Positions 11,646 through 23,400 of a stretch of DNA of 64,000 bases are shown piece after piece. The notes beneath the pieces are model-generated. The model did not search any database. It was not told the origin of the DNA and saw only the letters and a list, made by a program, of their open reading frames with translations. The DNA comes from Gossypium raimondii (taxonomy: Eukaryota; Streptophyta; Magnoliopsida; Malvales; Malvaceae). The position numbers were made by a program, and so were the translations under genes. The stretch lies in the NCBI RefSeq assembly GCF_025698545.1, contig NC_068565.1, forward strand, positions 6,262,001 to 6,326,000, read 5' to 3'. Numbering within the stretch: the first letter of the stretch is position 1; every line of letters begins with the position of its first letter.

Positions 11646-12840
11646 GTGTGTCCGCAACATATGCAGGACCACAATTAATCAGAAAATCTTGTATCCTTCA
11701 ATTTCCATTATTCAAACAAAATTTAATATTTATCGGGCTTTGTCGGATATGTAACCAATTTTATATATTTGGCATTTATACAATTCACATACATAACATT
11801 TAATTCAAGCATATAAATATACACAATTTAGTTACGCGAACTTACCTTGACTTCATATACGTAAAATCTACTTACCCGACATTTTCTCTTTTCCTCGTTC
11901 TAACTCCGAATTTGGTCTATCTGAATCTATATAAATGAATTTAACATTAATTCATGTTCATTTCAATTCAATTCAGATCTTATGAAAAATTACCATTTTG
12001 CCCCTAAACTTTTAATTAATGATAATTTCGTCCCTAAGCTCGAAAAACAAAATTTATGCAATTTAATCTTTATTCCAAGCCTAGCTAATTTTTACATGTA
12101 AAATTTACAGCCCACTTATTTTATAAAATCCAAAATTTTTCCATGAATTTTACATCTTTTCAATTTAGTCCCTAAATCATAATTTCATCAAAATCCTCTT
12201 TGCAAAAGTTGTTCATCTACTAACAACCTTTCATTTTCTACCATAAAACTTCATAATTCATCTATGTTCATCCATGGAAAAACCCTAGTACATTGATAAC
12301 TTTGCAAATTAAGCTATTACGATCTCGAAAATATAAAAATCATTAAAAACGGGAAAGAATATTTACCTAATCAAGCAAAATAAATTGGCTTGAGCTTATG
12401 TTTCCATGCTAGGGTTTCCATGCTTTTAATTTGGGAAAGATGATATAAATGATGATATTTTAATTTTTTATCATTTATCATCTTTTATTATTTCATTTTC
12501 CAATTTCATCCTTTTCTTTATTTTATTTTCCATGGATGAATAATCATCCTTAACCACTAAGCATTTTAATGGTCTATTTGCCATATAAGGACCTCAAATT
12601 CTGAATTCCATAGCTATTTAATCATTTTAACTATTAGAACTCAACTTTTGCACTTTGTGCAATTGGTCCTTTATCAAATTAAACATGTAACCGATAAAAT
12701 TTCTTTCTGAAATTTTTATATGACATTACTATCATACTATAGACCATAAAATAATATAAAAATAATTTTTCTTCTAAAATCGAATTTGTGGTCCCAAAAC
12801 CACTGTTTTGATTTTACTGAAAATTGGCTGTTACATATCA

Positions 12841-13172
12841 TATTTCAGAGTTATTTCCACTTATTCTACTTTGGTGAAGTAGTACCTTATGAAACATATT
12901 TCACAAAACATCTCTCATAATGCAATTTATTCTTAACAAAAAATTCTTTTTGGACGAGAGTTATTCCAGAATAATGGTTATTTTGATTTGTTCCAAACGT
13001 GAGTTGTTCTCAACATGAAAATTACTTTGGATAAGAGTTGTTCCACAGTGATACTTTTCTTTGAAGAACTTGTTCTAATAATGGTCCTGGTTCTAAATAG
13101 AAATTGTTTCAAATAACTATTTTTTTGAGCATAATTATTCTTGAAATGCAATTATATAAATGATACTTATTC
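12841..13172. other. Unassigned spacer, no gene seen
   Basis: AT-rich sequence collinear with 53041-53372. It contains degenerate GAGTTGTTC/AATTGTTC words but no open frame or element end that I can support. Confidence 0.5.
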
Positions 13173-16011
13173 TGTAACACCCCTAACCCGAATTCGTAGC
13201 TGGAATAGGGTTACGGAGCATTACCGAAGTTTGCAAATTAATTATCAGACATTTCATTTCATCTAGCATTCATTAGAACCAATCAAAATCATACATATTG
13301 TACCTTAAACGAGCCCTCGAGGCCCAAATTACATATTAGATACAAATAGGGACTAAATCGAAGACTCAAACAATTTTTCAAAAATTATTTAAAATTTTCA
13401 ACACTACAAGGGTCACACGGCCGTGTCTTAGCCCGTGTCTGAGCCCATGTGAGTATACTGACTTGGGTCACACGGCCAAGTCACACGCCCGTGAGCTAGG
13501 CCGTGTGAGCATTCTATTTTGTGCAAATTTAAGATACATGGGACACACAGTCGTGTCACCTGGCTGTGTGTCACACACGGTTGAGACACACACTCGTGTC
13601 TCTGCCCGTGTGGACGAAAATTGACCATTTTACAAGCCATATTTCTCGCCCAATTCTATGTTAATCTATACATGCCATTATAACCAAAATCAAAACATTT
13701 GAAAGTACCGATAGAACCAATAGATAGTGTGATACAACTCCGACAAGCTTCCAACCCAATTGAGCTTCCGATAAACTGAAAAGTAAAGGAAAACACATAC
13801 ATAAGCAATGAATGATTAGTAAGCTCATATAACTTTAATCATAATACTTCTTTTCAAATATGAAATTTAAACATATCAAGAATAATCCAATATTGATACC
13901 ACAATACTTATGACGTTATATTTAATAGCTCACTAAGTGAATAAATCTACAATATCACTATATATATATATTATTCCTAACATAGTAGGAATTTTAAACA
14001 ACTTTAACTCTTCCAAAATTTCTTTATTTTCATTTGCGTTTCTTTATCTTCCACACTCATTCCATATGCATAACACATCAGTTATAAGCATATCATTCAA
14101 CCATAGCCACAAGCTAGTGCATTTAAACATAGATCTTTTTTGAATTAATCACATGATAACTCATTTAATAAGAAATTGCATAACCTAAGCCTTACCACTC
14201 TTTCATGAGCACAAGCATATTTCCATTTTAAGCACTTATCATTTCAATGCACCTTATAATTAAACATATTACCCTTATTTTTAAAAATTTTCTTTTTTTT
14301 GAATAATAACAAATGTAATATTTAAAATGATGTGTATTTATCTTATTTGGGGTATAATATAAAGACCACCAATTATATTTAAGCATAATGCATGATGTAG
14401 TGATGATGACTATATGGATAGAATATTGGAATGATAAAATATAAATAAATAAAGTTATACTTTAATAATAATAACATAATCATTAAACAAATAGATAAAG
14501 TAACTTAAAATAAAATAAACAAAAAATACATGATTGAAAAGACACGACTTGAAAATGCAAAAATTATAAAAGGAATAATAAGATAACACAATAAAATAAA
14601 ATAAAATAAAATGAGATAATAATGACAATATAACAATATGTACAAATGTGAACAATATGAATTTTAAAATAAAAAGCAAGGCAATAATAATAAATAGATA
14701 AATAAATAAATAATAAAAATAAAAAAATCCAATGAAAAGGCTGAAATTAAATAAATAAAGGATTTAATTAAAATTTAAATAAAACTAGGGGTATAAATTG
14801 CAAATAATAAAAATAGGCGAATAAGGATTAAAATGTAACGCGCTAAAAAGGACAGGGACTGAAAAGGAAAATATCATTTTTCCTTATGCGCATCGTTTCT
14901 TATGTGGACCAAAATAAAACAGAAATGAAATTTTATGATAAAATTTGTAAATATATAAAAATAGATAGGGCGAGATTGAAAAATAAATAAAAGGCGAAAG
15001 GGTCGGGACTGCAAATAACCCATTGGTCTCGAAAACATTCAGATCTTAGCTACTTTCGGGTCGGGTCTCAGGTTTGAGTCAAAATGACGTCATTTTGACG
15101 TCTGCAAATCGGCCCAAAATGGTGTCGTTTTATACCATATATTTAAGCCAACAATCTTTCAAAAAAATTTCATTTCTACCTTTAAAATTAAAGGGCCTAT
15201 TTTGGCATGATTTCGCGAAAAGGGCCTATTTTGGCCGTTTCATTTCCCTCGGCCTCGATCTGAGGCTAAAATACCCAAACAACCCACCAAAATTCGGAAA
15301 AAGAAGAAAAAAACAAAGGGACCTTTCGGTTCCTAGTCACTCGACGAGGTTTTTGGCGACCCACCACGGATTCGACCACCTTCCAGACCAGAGAAATCTT
15401 TGGAAACGGTGGTTAAGGTAAAACCTTTCGTATTTTTTTATATATATCTCTCTATATATATACGATATGTTTTAAAAGAAAATAAATATGCAAAGGTGAA
15501 ACAAATACCTTTCTTAAAAACTATTATGAGTTTTTTATATTTCTTCTAATTGAACTTTTTTTTGCATATATTTCTCTGTAAAAATTACAAACTGGGGTAT
15601 TGGCCTTTATAGCTATGAGTTACATCAGATTGTTATTTTATACTATTCATTTCCACTGTTTTTGTTACTATTTTTGCTGTTTCTTTTGTTGTTTCTGTCT
15701 TCTCTCTTTGTCCTTTTTTACAGGCATTGGCATGGTCAACAGAGGGCAATGGGACACACACCTTCCCCATTTTGGTGCAACGGTGGCAGCAAGGGTGCGT
15801 CATGGCCTCAGGACAAGGCACCTCGGCGGCATGCGTGCGAAAGGGAGGAGCGGCGAAGAGGGACTTAGGGTTTTTTGATTTACCAGAAACGTTTAAGTCT
15901 TTCGGGCCATTGGGCCTCTTTTTCATTTGGGCCTGTAAATTTGGACTGTTATTATTTTTCTTTTTGGTTTGGTTTATTTTTATTTAGGCCGGATAAAATT
16001 GGCCAGTTACA
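13173..16011 (-). mobile_element. LTR-derived sequence, boundaries uncertain (copy 1)
   Basis: The left end TGTAACACCCCTAACCCG resembles the 3' end of the minus-strand solo LTR family. The right end GGCCAGTTACA reads TGTAACTGGCC on the minus strand. The flanking pentamers TATTC and ATTAC do not match, so this may be a recombinant of two LTRs. It holds a palindrome-rich block (13405-13615), AAAT/AATA-rich tracts (14440-14760), a TGACGTCA palindrome (15080-15097) and no coding domain. The copy in the other spacer is 53373-56164. Confidence 0.5.
14440..14760. repeat. AAAT/AATA-rich low-complexity tract
   Basis: Repeated AAATA and AATAAATA words dominate, e.g. near 14590-14610 and 14690-14720. 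The copy at 54650-54950 has the same composition with shorter runs. Confidence 0.7.
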
Positions 16012-16800
16012 ATTACGTTCAGTTTCTTTAAATTAAGAGTTATTTTTTAATTTAATTTAATGTATTACTTTTTTATTTTTTATTTTCCACATGTAATTAT
16101 CTTATTGTATTATCTAAGTAATAAATTACATCTCATTAAAAATATTTTACATTAAAATTCCACATCATCTCCATTAACTTTTTAATGGTACTTTCATTAA
16201 ATCTATTAAAATTGCAGATTAAAAAAAAGAACAAAGGTTGATGGCCAAAAAGACTCAAAAATGCAATTAGAGCTATTTTGACAAAACATGCAAACATTAG
16301 TGGCTAAATTTGTCATTAAGCCTTAAAAATTAATAAAAGTTCTTTATAGGATATTTGAAAAGAAAAGTAGATAAAAGGCACATAAATATTTAGTCTTATT
16401 TATAGGATTTTTAAAAAATTACTAAAATGCATAGGAAAATAACTCCTATTTTTATTGTATCAGAATAATTTTTCTTATTTACACTAAAGTAATTAAGTAT
16501 AAAATTAAAATTAATTATTGTCCTAAGAGATTACAAGTACAATTACAATTATAAACTTAAAAATAGGTTTGTTTCAATCAATTGGATTTAAATATTTGAA
16601 TTCAAATCCTACCCATATTTTAAATAGATTTAATTTTTCTAAGAGTTTTAAATTTTGATGGACAACTTAATCCCTAAATCGATCTAAAATAAAATGTTAA
16701 AGCTTAAAAGGATTTGCTTTTTAGAATATATTTTTTTAAAAATTAGGAATATTTTTATTTTTTGAAACAAAAACCACCACAAGGGTCAACTTAGATTAAT
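16012..16800. other. AT-rich spacer without recognisable gene
   Basis: Collinear with 56165-56890. Short homopolymer and TTTAA words, no open frame with a domain. Confidence 0.5.
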
Positions 16801-17147
16801 TAAGAAACATCACAAATTACAGCATTGTGGATTTCCGGCGGATAATCAAATTCAAACAAACTGTTTTCGGCCTCACTATACAATTTTTTTACAAAGTAAA
16901 TGGGCCACCTTATTACAAGACCATTCGGTCCAAATTAAATTGGCAGAATTAAAAAATTCAAAGGCCAATTATGGTGACGTCACTGACTAAATTGTTTAGT
17001 CTGTTTACCAACCCCACATGATCGGTCTCAAAAAGAACTTGTTCTTTTAACCGTAGTCTGCGCGCCACTTTGATGTGTAATGAAAAAAAACATCGCATAA
17101 TATTATTGGAAGGACTATATCGTATACCATAAGAAGAGTTTACCAAA
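16801..17147 (-). pseudogene. RNase H (RVT_3-like) fragment, minus strand
   Basis: Reverse-strand frames read ARRLRLKEQVLFETDHVGLV followed, after a stop and frame change, by EWSCNKVAHLLCKK. These match the order of the C-terminal RNase H-like region of plant LINE-type proteins (acidic ETD motif, then N-x-VAHLL). It is decayed. Most of it is missing from the otherwise collinear spacer copy 2, where 56890-56920 joins the flanks. Confidence 0.5.
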
Positions 17148-17399
17148 TAATTTCTTTAATTCAAAGAGATTACATTACATTATCAAAGTTTGAGCATCAA
17201 TTTTTTAGTTCTAATTGCTAAAAAAAAACATTATCTGTACTTGTTATAAAAATTTTAATAAAGCTTATGTTACGGGTTAATCAGATACTAACTCGGTTGA
17301 AAAAAGATTAATACATTTTTTTAAATGAATATTATGATGATTCTTCTGTCCTTTTAAAATTAAGGGACCGCAAAGGGTTCGGATTTTTTTTCTAGTTGG

Positions 17400-18246
17400 C
17401 CTTCAAATAGAGATTGCTTACTCAAACAGAGCGACTAAGGCGTGGTGTGGGAAGTGAAGCAAGGTGTCTGATCTGTGGCCATGAAACAAAGGATGTTCTT
17501 CATGCTATAAGGGATTGTGATGCAGCGAAACAGGTATGGTTCTGAATCGTCCTTCCCCATAAGCTAATCTTTTTCTTTTCAAGTAATTTACCGGAGTCGC
17601 TTGAGTGCAATTTGGATAATCGACTCAATTTAACCTGGAGGAATGTCGATTGGTCGTGCTACTTTGGCATTGTTGCTTGGCGGATACGGAAGAACAAGAA
17701 TATATACACCTTTCACGGGGTCCAGTGCGCATAGTTGGGCCAACCAATACATTTCATCTTGCAAGGAAGGAACCCGGGAGAGATTGAGCTCGAGAGAATA
17801 GACAGTAAAAACAAGAAGATTGAGTCGATTAAGATCTGATGGAGCCGTTAAATTTAACACAGGTTATGCTGCAACAGGTGGTGTATTGAAAGTCACAGTG
17901 GCAAATGCTTACTCGAGTTCAATTGCATATTAGGTAAATGTTCTATTTTTGAAGCTGAATTGTAGGGCATCCTCAATGGTGTGACGTTGACACAAGGCAA
18001 AATACATGATAGAATTGTGATACAATCAGACAATATGGAAGTTACTAGAGCTATCAATGAGTCCTTGAGGGGATCAAATTCTGCATTAATCAGGCATATC
18101 TTACAGCTTTTGCAAAATGAGGAAAATTGGTTGATTGAATATGTTACTAGAGATGAAAACAGAGAAACTGATAGTATTACCAAGCTGGCCTTTAGCAGTG
18201 AGGAGGGTCTATAGTTATATGAAACTTCTCCTCTTGAAAGTTTTAG
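17400..18246 (+). pseudogene. LINE-derived zf-RVT plus RNase H remnant (copy 1)
   Basis: A frame from about 17415 shows a reverse-transcriptase zinc-binding motif (ARCLICGHET, then HAIRDCDAAKQVW). After frameshifts an RNase H domain appears: FEAEL near 17950, then IQSDNMEV and a VTRDENRETDSITKLAF tail to about 18210. This order is the 3' end of plant non-LTR retroelement ORF2. Stops and frameshifts break it, including a stop in AELxGIL and another at 18212-18214. An A-rich stretch follows at 18277-18295. It lies about 800 bp upstream of TNL-B; the copy at 57243-58076 is in the same place relative to TNL-D. Confidence 0.65.
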
Positions 18247-19040
18247 TATTTCATAATAGTTTCCATTTTTTTCACAAAAAAAAAAGAAATAAAAACCATA
18301 TATCAAAAAATCGAACTTATGTTTGATAAAATTTATATACAATTTTTTTTTCATAAATGCTTTTTTCTTATAACATAACCTATTAATTATTTTAATAACA
18401 CCAAACTTTATTGCTAACATAACATTACAACATTATAGCATTCGCCAAAAACTTAAATGAGAAATTAGAAAGAGTAATTGAGCTCGAGTTCTTTGTTGCT
18501 CAGACTCGATAAAATGAGAGTTATATTTGTGTTGACAGGGAATATGTGTTGGATTTGTCGGATTCTTATAATTGAGTGAGAAAAGAAAAAAAGAAAAAGA
18601 AGATGGAAAAGAACGAAACAGCCGAACAAAATCAAATGAAAATCTAGAAAATAAAGTTGAATGTGTCAAAAACAAGTAGAATGCTTTTTCTTTTCAACGT
18701 CAATTTCATGTGAATTACTATTCCTTCAACTTGGTTTGTCTTTTGCTATCATTACAATATTTGATTACAATGTACTCTAAGATGATAATCAAGTTTATTG
18801 TAGATTAATCATTAATCTCTAGTATAAGAGCCTAGTTACTTCTACTAACTTTCCATCAACTTTCCTCCAAATATAGCTCTTCTTAATGTTTGTTTTGAGA
18901 AACTACCTCTCTTCTTTTGTTCTCAGTTTGTTTAGAGGTGTGTTAATTGGCCAGCCTTTCTGCAACAAAAATGAATCTTGAAAATCTCCGAAGTACCAAG
19001 TAAATGCCATCGATTTCTTCAACTTAGCTCCTAAGTTCCA
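18247..19040 (+). promoter_or_regulatory. 5' flank of TNL-B
   Basis: Collinear with the TNL-D flank (58077-58857) and, from about 18457, with the proximal flank of TNL-A (1599 onward). It contains TATAAG at 18823-18828 and CAAATATAG near 18870. B and D share a TTGATTACAATGTACTCTAAG-type insertion absent from A and C, which supports pairing B with D. Confidence 0.4.
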
Positions 19041-19905
19041 ATGGTTAGATTCGATAATGAGACATCCTCCTCTGCCTCCTCCTCCTCCTCCTCCTCCTCA
19101 TCATCATCATCATCATCATTGGAATCATCTTCTTCAGTTTCTCTAGGGAAATATGATGTTTTCTTGAGTTTCAGAGGTGAGGATACCCGCAGGAATTTCA
19201 CGGATCATCTTTATGCTGCATTCAAAAGGAGAGGAATCACCACTTTTAGGGATGACGAAAAGCTTAAGACAGGTGAACTCAGCACTTTGAACCCTTCAAA
19301 GCAATTCATGAGTCATGGTGCTCTGTAATCGTTTTGTCGAAAGGGTATTGTTTTTCGAGTTGGTGCCTACAACAGCTTTCCAAGATTATTCAACAGAAAA
19401 ACGACAAGGGACATATTGTCTCCCCATTTTCTATTATGTGGATCCGTCTGATTTGAGAAAACAAACCGAAAAAGTTCTAGAAGCTTTTATTAAGCATGAA
19501 AATAATTTACAGGACAACAAAGAGAAGACACAAAGGTGGCGATCTGCTTTAACTCAAGTAGCTAACATCAAAGGATGGCACTTGAGTAACAGGTAACTAT
19601 CATATTCTTTCACTTCAATAATATCTTACCAGCATCAAGATTGAAATTTGAGGCATTAGCTAAGGACTGTGCCCTTAATGTTCACTAAGCTATTTCCTTT
19701 GCTTTGTATTTGAAGGCATGGATCAGAACTTATTGGAGAAATCATTGAAAAGGTATCAACAAAATTATGTCAAACATTTGCAAGTGCTCCTAATGACATG
19801 ATTGGAATTGAATCACGTTTGGAAGAGTTAAATTGCAAAATAGGCATAGGGGAGGAAGATGATAGTGTTCGGATTATAGGGAATTGTGGTATGGGCGGGT
19901 TAGGT

Positions 19906-19910
19906 AAAAC
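19906..19910 (+). repeat. Left target-site duplication AAAAC of copia-1
   Basis: AAAAC precedes the TGTTG start of the 5' LTR and recurs at 24771-24775 directly after the 3' LTR. Removing the element and one copy restores the uninterrupted GGTAAAACAACTC context seen in TNL-C and TNL-D. Confidence 0.93.
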
Positions 19911-20371
19911 TGTTGAAGCCGTGGCCTGCATTACAACAAAGAACCAACAGCAACAAATTGGTCAAAAGACCAGCACCAGTAAATTTTACAAGTTTAGCTG
20001 CTATACTGTTTTGTAGCAAAGAAATGGAGTTGGTTTAGTTATAGAATTACTTTTTGAATATTTTGTTCCTATGGAACTTAGCCTAAATCTTTGTAATGAG
20101 TTAGCTAAGTTAGTAGGAAAGATTGACTGATGTAATAGCTGGTATGCCAGCTTTCTTTTGTATACAAGTTGCTATATTTTTAGTAAGTGTTAAGTAAGAG
20201 CAGTTAAATTAGTAGGTAACTGTCAAATATTTTTTGTAACCTTCATATATTCAAAATTTAAATGAAAAATATATGACTTTCAGTTACAATTCTTTGCTGA
20301 GTTTTTGTTCTTTCAAGTTTCTTTTCTTTTGCTCCGATCATTTTTCATCTTTGCTTGCTAAAAATCTAACA
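19911..20371 (+). repeat. copia-1 5' LTR (461 bp)
   Basis: Starts TGTTGAAGCC and ends ATCTAACA, two bases before the primer-binding site. Confidence 0.93.
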
Positions 20372-20373
20372 AA

Positions 20374-20386
20374 TGGTATCGAGAGC
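20374..20386 (+). other. copia-1 primer-binding site
   Basis: TGGTATCGAGAGC follows the 5' LTR; TGGTATC is complementary to the 3' end of initiator methionine tRNA, the usual copia primer. Confidence 0.85.
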
Positions 20387-20467
20387 TTTCAATCTTTAAG
20401 GACCTTGGTTGTACACTGTCATTAAGCAAGTTGTACTTGAAACAAAAGAAGCAAAGGTTGTTTTTGG

Positions 20468-23400
20468 TTGCTGAAAATAAGTTTTACACCTCTTCCTCCA
20501 CCTGTCTTTGTTGGAGAAAATTACAACATCTGGGCAGTAAAAATGAGAACATACCTGCAGGCATATGACCTGTGGAATGTTGTTCTCAATGACACTGAGC
20601 CACCACCACTGAGAGCCAACCTGACTATAGCCCAGATCAGGCAGCACAATGAAGACTGTGCCAAGAAGTACAAGGCTATGTCGTGCCTTCAAAGTGGAGT
20701 CTCTGATGTTATTTTCACAAGAATAATGGCTTGTGACAATCCAAAGCGAGCTGGGACAAACTCAATGAGGAGTTTGAGGGTCCGACAAGACCGAACAAAG
20801 AAACGGTGATCAACATGAGAAGAGATTTTGAAAACCTCAAGATGAAAGACTCGAAACCATCAAAAGATATCGATGAGAATCATAGCTCTCATCAACAATA
20901 TAAGGCTGCTTGGGGAAGAATTCAGTGACCAAAGAGTGGTTGAGAAGGTCATAACAACCTTGCCAGAGAAGTATGAAGCAAAAATTTCCTCCCTGGAAGA
21001 TTCAAGGGACTTATTAACGATCCCTTTGACTGAGCTTATAAATGCTCTTTATGCTCAAGAGCAGAGAAGGGAAAATAGGCAGGAGGACCACTATGAAGGA
21101 GCTTTTCAGGCTAGAGGCAGAGAAAGCTCAAGTGCAAACTTAAATGCCAAAGGCAAGAAGCCTTGGACTGAGAAGAAGAAGAAAGAATCTGTCAAAAAGA
21201 AGTTCCCACCTTGTGTCCATTACAAGAAGACTACTCATCTTGAGAAATACTTCTGGTACAGACCAGACATTCAATGCAGAGCCTGCAAGCAATTTGGCCA
21301 TATTGAAAAGGTCTGTAAGAGCAAGTCAAAACCACAACCACAATTTCAAAGCCAAGCTCAAACTGCAGAAGAGGTTGAAGCACAAGAAGAGCATGTTTTT
21401 TCAGCATCATGCTTTGCAAGCTCGAGAAAAGTTAGTAAAACATGGCTGATTGACAGTGGATGTACCCACCATATGGCTTCTGAGAAGAGTATATTCAAGG
21501 AGCTTGACACCACCTTTAAGTCCAAAGTCAGAATTGGCAATGGTGAGCTGCTAGAGGCAAAAGGGAAATGCAACGCCTTGATAAGCACTAAGTCAGGTAT
21601 TAAAACCATTTCAGAGGTTCTCTATGTACCTGACATTGACCAAAACTTGCTAAGTGTTGGCCAACTATTGGAGAAATGCTACTCTCTAATTTTTGAAGGC
21701 AAGAACTGTTTGATCAAAAATTATGCTGGTGAAGTGTTAACTACAGTGGCTATGTAAGACAGGACCTTCATTGTAGATGTGAATCAGCTTCAGGCCAAGG
21801 CATATGCATCTCAGTCTGATGAGACAGACTTGTGGCACAGGAGGATGGGGCATGTGAACTACAATTCACTGAACATGTTACACAAAATGGATTTGGTCAG
21901 TGACATGTCCAAAATCGAGCCAAAGGATGCTGTATGTGAGGTCTATCAGCTAGGCAAACAGACCAGATTACCCTTTCCAGTCAACAAGGCATGGAGAGCA
22001 CAAGGAAAGCTTCAGCTTGTTCATACTGATATCTGTGGACCTATGAAGACCACCTCCTTAAATGGTAGTAGGTACTTTGTACTTTTCATTGATGATTATT
22101 CTAGGTTCTGTTGGATAAATTTTTTGAAGCACAAGTCAGATGTTTATGATTTTTTCTGCAAATTTAAAGCTTTGGCTGAAAACCAAGCTAGCTGCAAGTT
22201 GAAATGCTTGAGGTCTGACAATGATTTTGAGTATGTATCTCAAAAATTCCAAAAGATGTGTGATGATTCTGGAATTCAACACCAGCTAACCACTGTTTAT
22301 ACTCCACAGCAAAATGGAGTCTGTGAGAGAAAAAATAGAACAGTCCTTGACATGGCTAGGTGTCTTTTATTTGAGGCTAAAATGCCAAACATTTTTTGGG
22401 CAGAAGCTGTGAACACAGCTGTTTATCTGTTAAATAGGCTTCCTACCAATGCAGTCAAGGTTAAAACACCCTTTGAAGCCTGGTTTGGACAGAAACCATC
22501 TGTCTCTCATGTGAAAGTATTTGGCTGTTTATGTTATGTGTTGGTATCTGAGGAGAAAAGAACCAAGTTGGACAGGAGGTCCATGCCAGGGGTGTTTGTT
22601 GGCTACAGCAATGTGAAGAAAAGATATAGAGTCTTTGATCCACTGACCAAGAAGATTGTAGTGAGCAGAGATGTGAAATTCAGTGAAGCAAGTAGCTGGA
22701 AATGAGATGGAATTGAAGCAAATTTGCTCGAGGCAGATCAGATTGATATTGATTTGCAGGAAGCTAAAAATGAAGCAATAACTGAATATGGCTATGATGA
22801 TGAACCTGTTCGAGGCACCAGGACAATAGCAAACATTTATGAAAGATGTGCAGTAACTCTAGTAGAGTCTTCATGCTTTGAAGAAGCTGCAAAAGAAAGG
22901 TGCTGGCAAGAGGCTATGGAAACTGAATTGAGTATGATTCAGAAGAATGACACTTGGGAGCTTGTCGATAGACCTGAAAATAGAAGAATCATTGCTGTCA
23001 AATGGGTCTTTAAGACTAAAAACAATGCTGATGGAACTTTGAACAGACACAAGGCCAGATTGGTTGTGAAAGGGTATAGTCAGCAGCAAGGGGTTGATTT
23101 TTCTGAAACCTTTGCACCTATTGCAAGGTTGGATACTATCAGATTGCTGCTTGCTTTGGCAGCTCAAAAGCACTGGAAGGTGTATCATTTAGATGTTAAG
23201 TCAGCCTTTCTAAATGACTTTCTTAATAAAGAAATATTCATTGAGCAACCTGAGGGTTTTAAGGTCACTGGTGAAGAACAGAAGGTTTACAAATTGAAAA
23301 GGGCCTTATATGGCCTAAAGCAGGCTCTAAAAGCCTGGTATGAGAGGATTGATGGCTATTTGGCAAGGCTTAGGTTCGTAAAGAGTGTCAGCGAGCCTAC

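Larger units (their letters stand above)
6691..12835 (-). mobile_element. Solo LTR, minus strand, interrupted by a nested LTR (copy 1)
   Basis: On the plus strand it starts TGTAACACCTCTAACC and ends TTGGCTGTTACA. A perfect 5-bp target duplication TATCA flanks it at 6686-6690 and 12836-12840. Read on the minus strand it begins TGTAACAGCC and ends GGTGTTACA, like the nested LTR at 8464. Without the nested insertion it is about 3.17 kb, matching the 3183-bp copy at 49853-53035. I see no primer-binding site, polypurine tract or gag-pol. GTGTC/GACAC-rich palindromes lie near 6930-7150. Probably a Ty3/gypsy solo LTR; the family is not proven. Confidence 0.85.
6591..19040 (+). repeat. Spacer duplication copy 1 (partner of 47436-58857)
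   Basis: From 6591 the sequence runs collinear with 47436 onward up to the TNL-B and TNL-D start codons. Differences are copy-specific insertions: a solo LTR at 8464-11431 only here, a solo LTR at 47490-49801 only in copy 2, an extra ~300 bp near 16780-17080 only here, and changes in microsatellite length. The left junction at 6591 abuts TNL-A directly, whereas in copy 2 about 4.4 kb separate TNL-C from the same point. Confidence 0.85.

Noticed and set aside
14455..14679. 74-aa minus-strand hydrophobic frame
   Set aside because: Product of AAATA-rich low-complexity DNA, giving Phe/Ile/Leu/Tyr-rich translation by composition.
15600..15987. Overlapping frames on both strands near a GC-richer patch (copy at 55698-56079)
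   Set aside because: Frames in several registers and both strands with no domain, inside an LTR-derived region; frameshifted between the two copies.
13173..16011. Complete solo LTR with target duplication
   Set aside because: Ends look LTR-like, but the flanking pentamers TATTC and ATTAC differ in both copies, so a single clean insertion is not supported.
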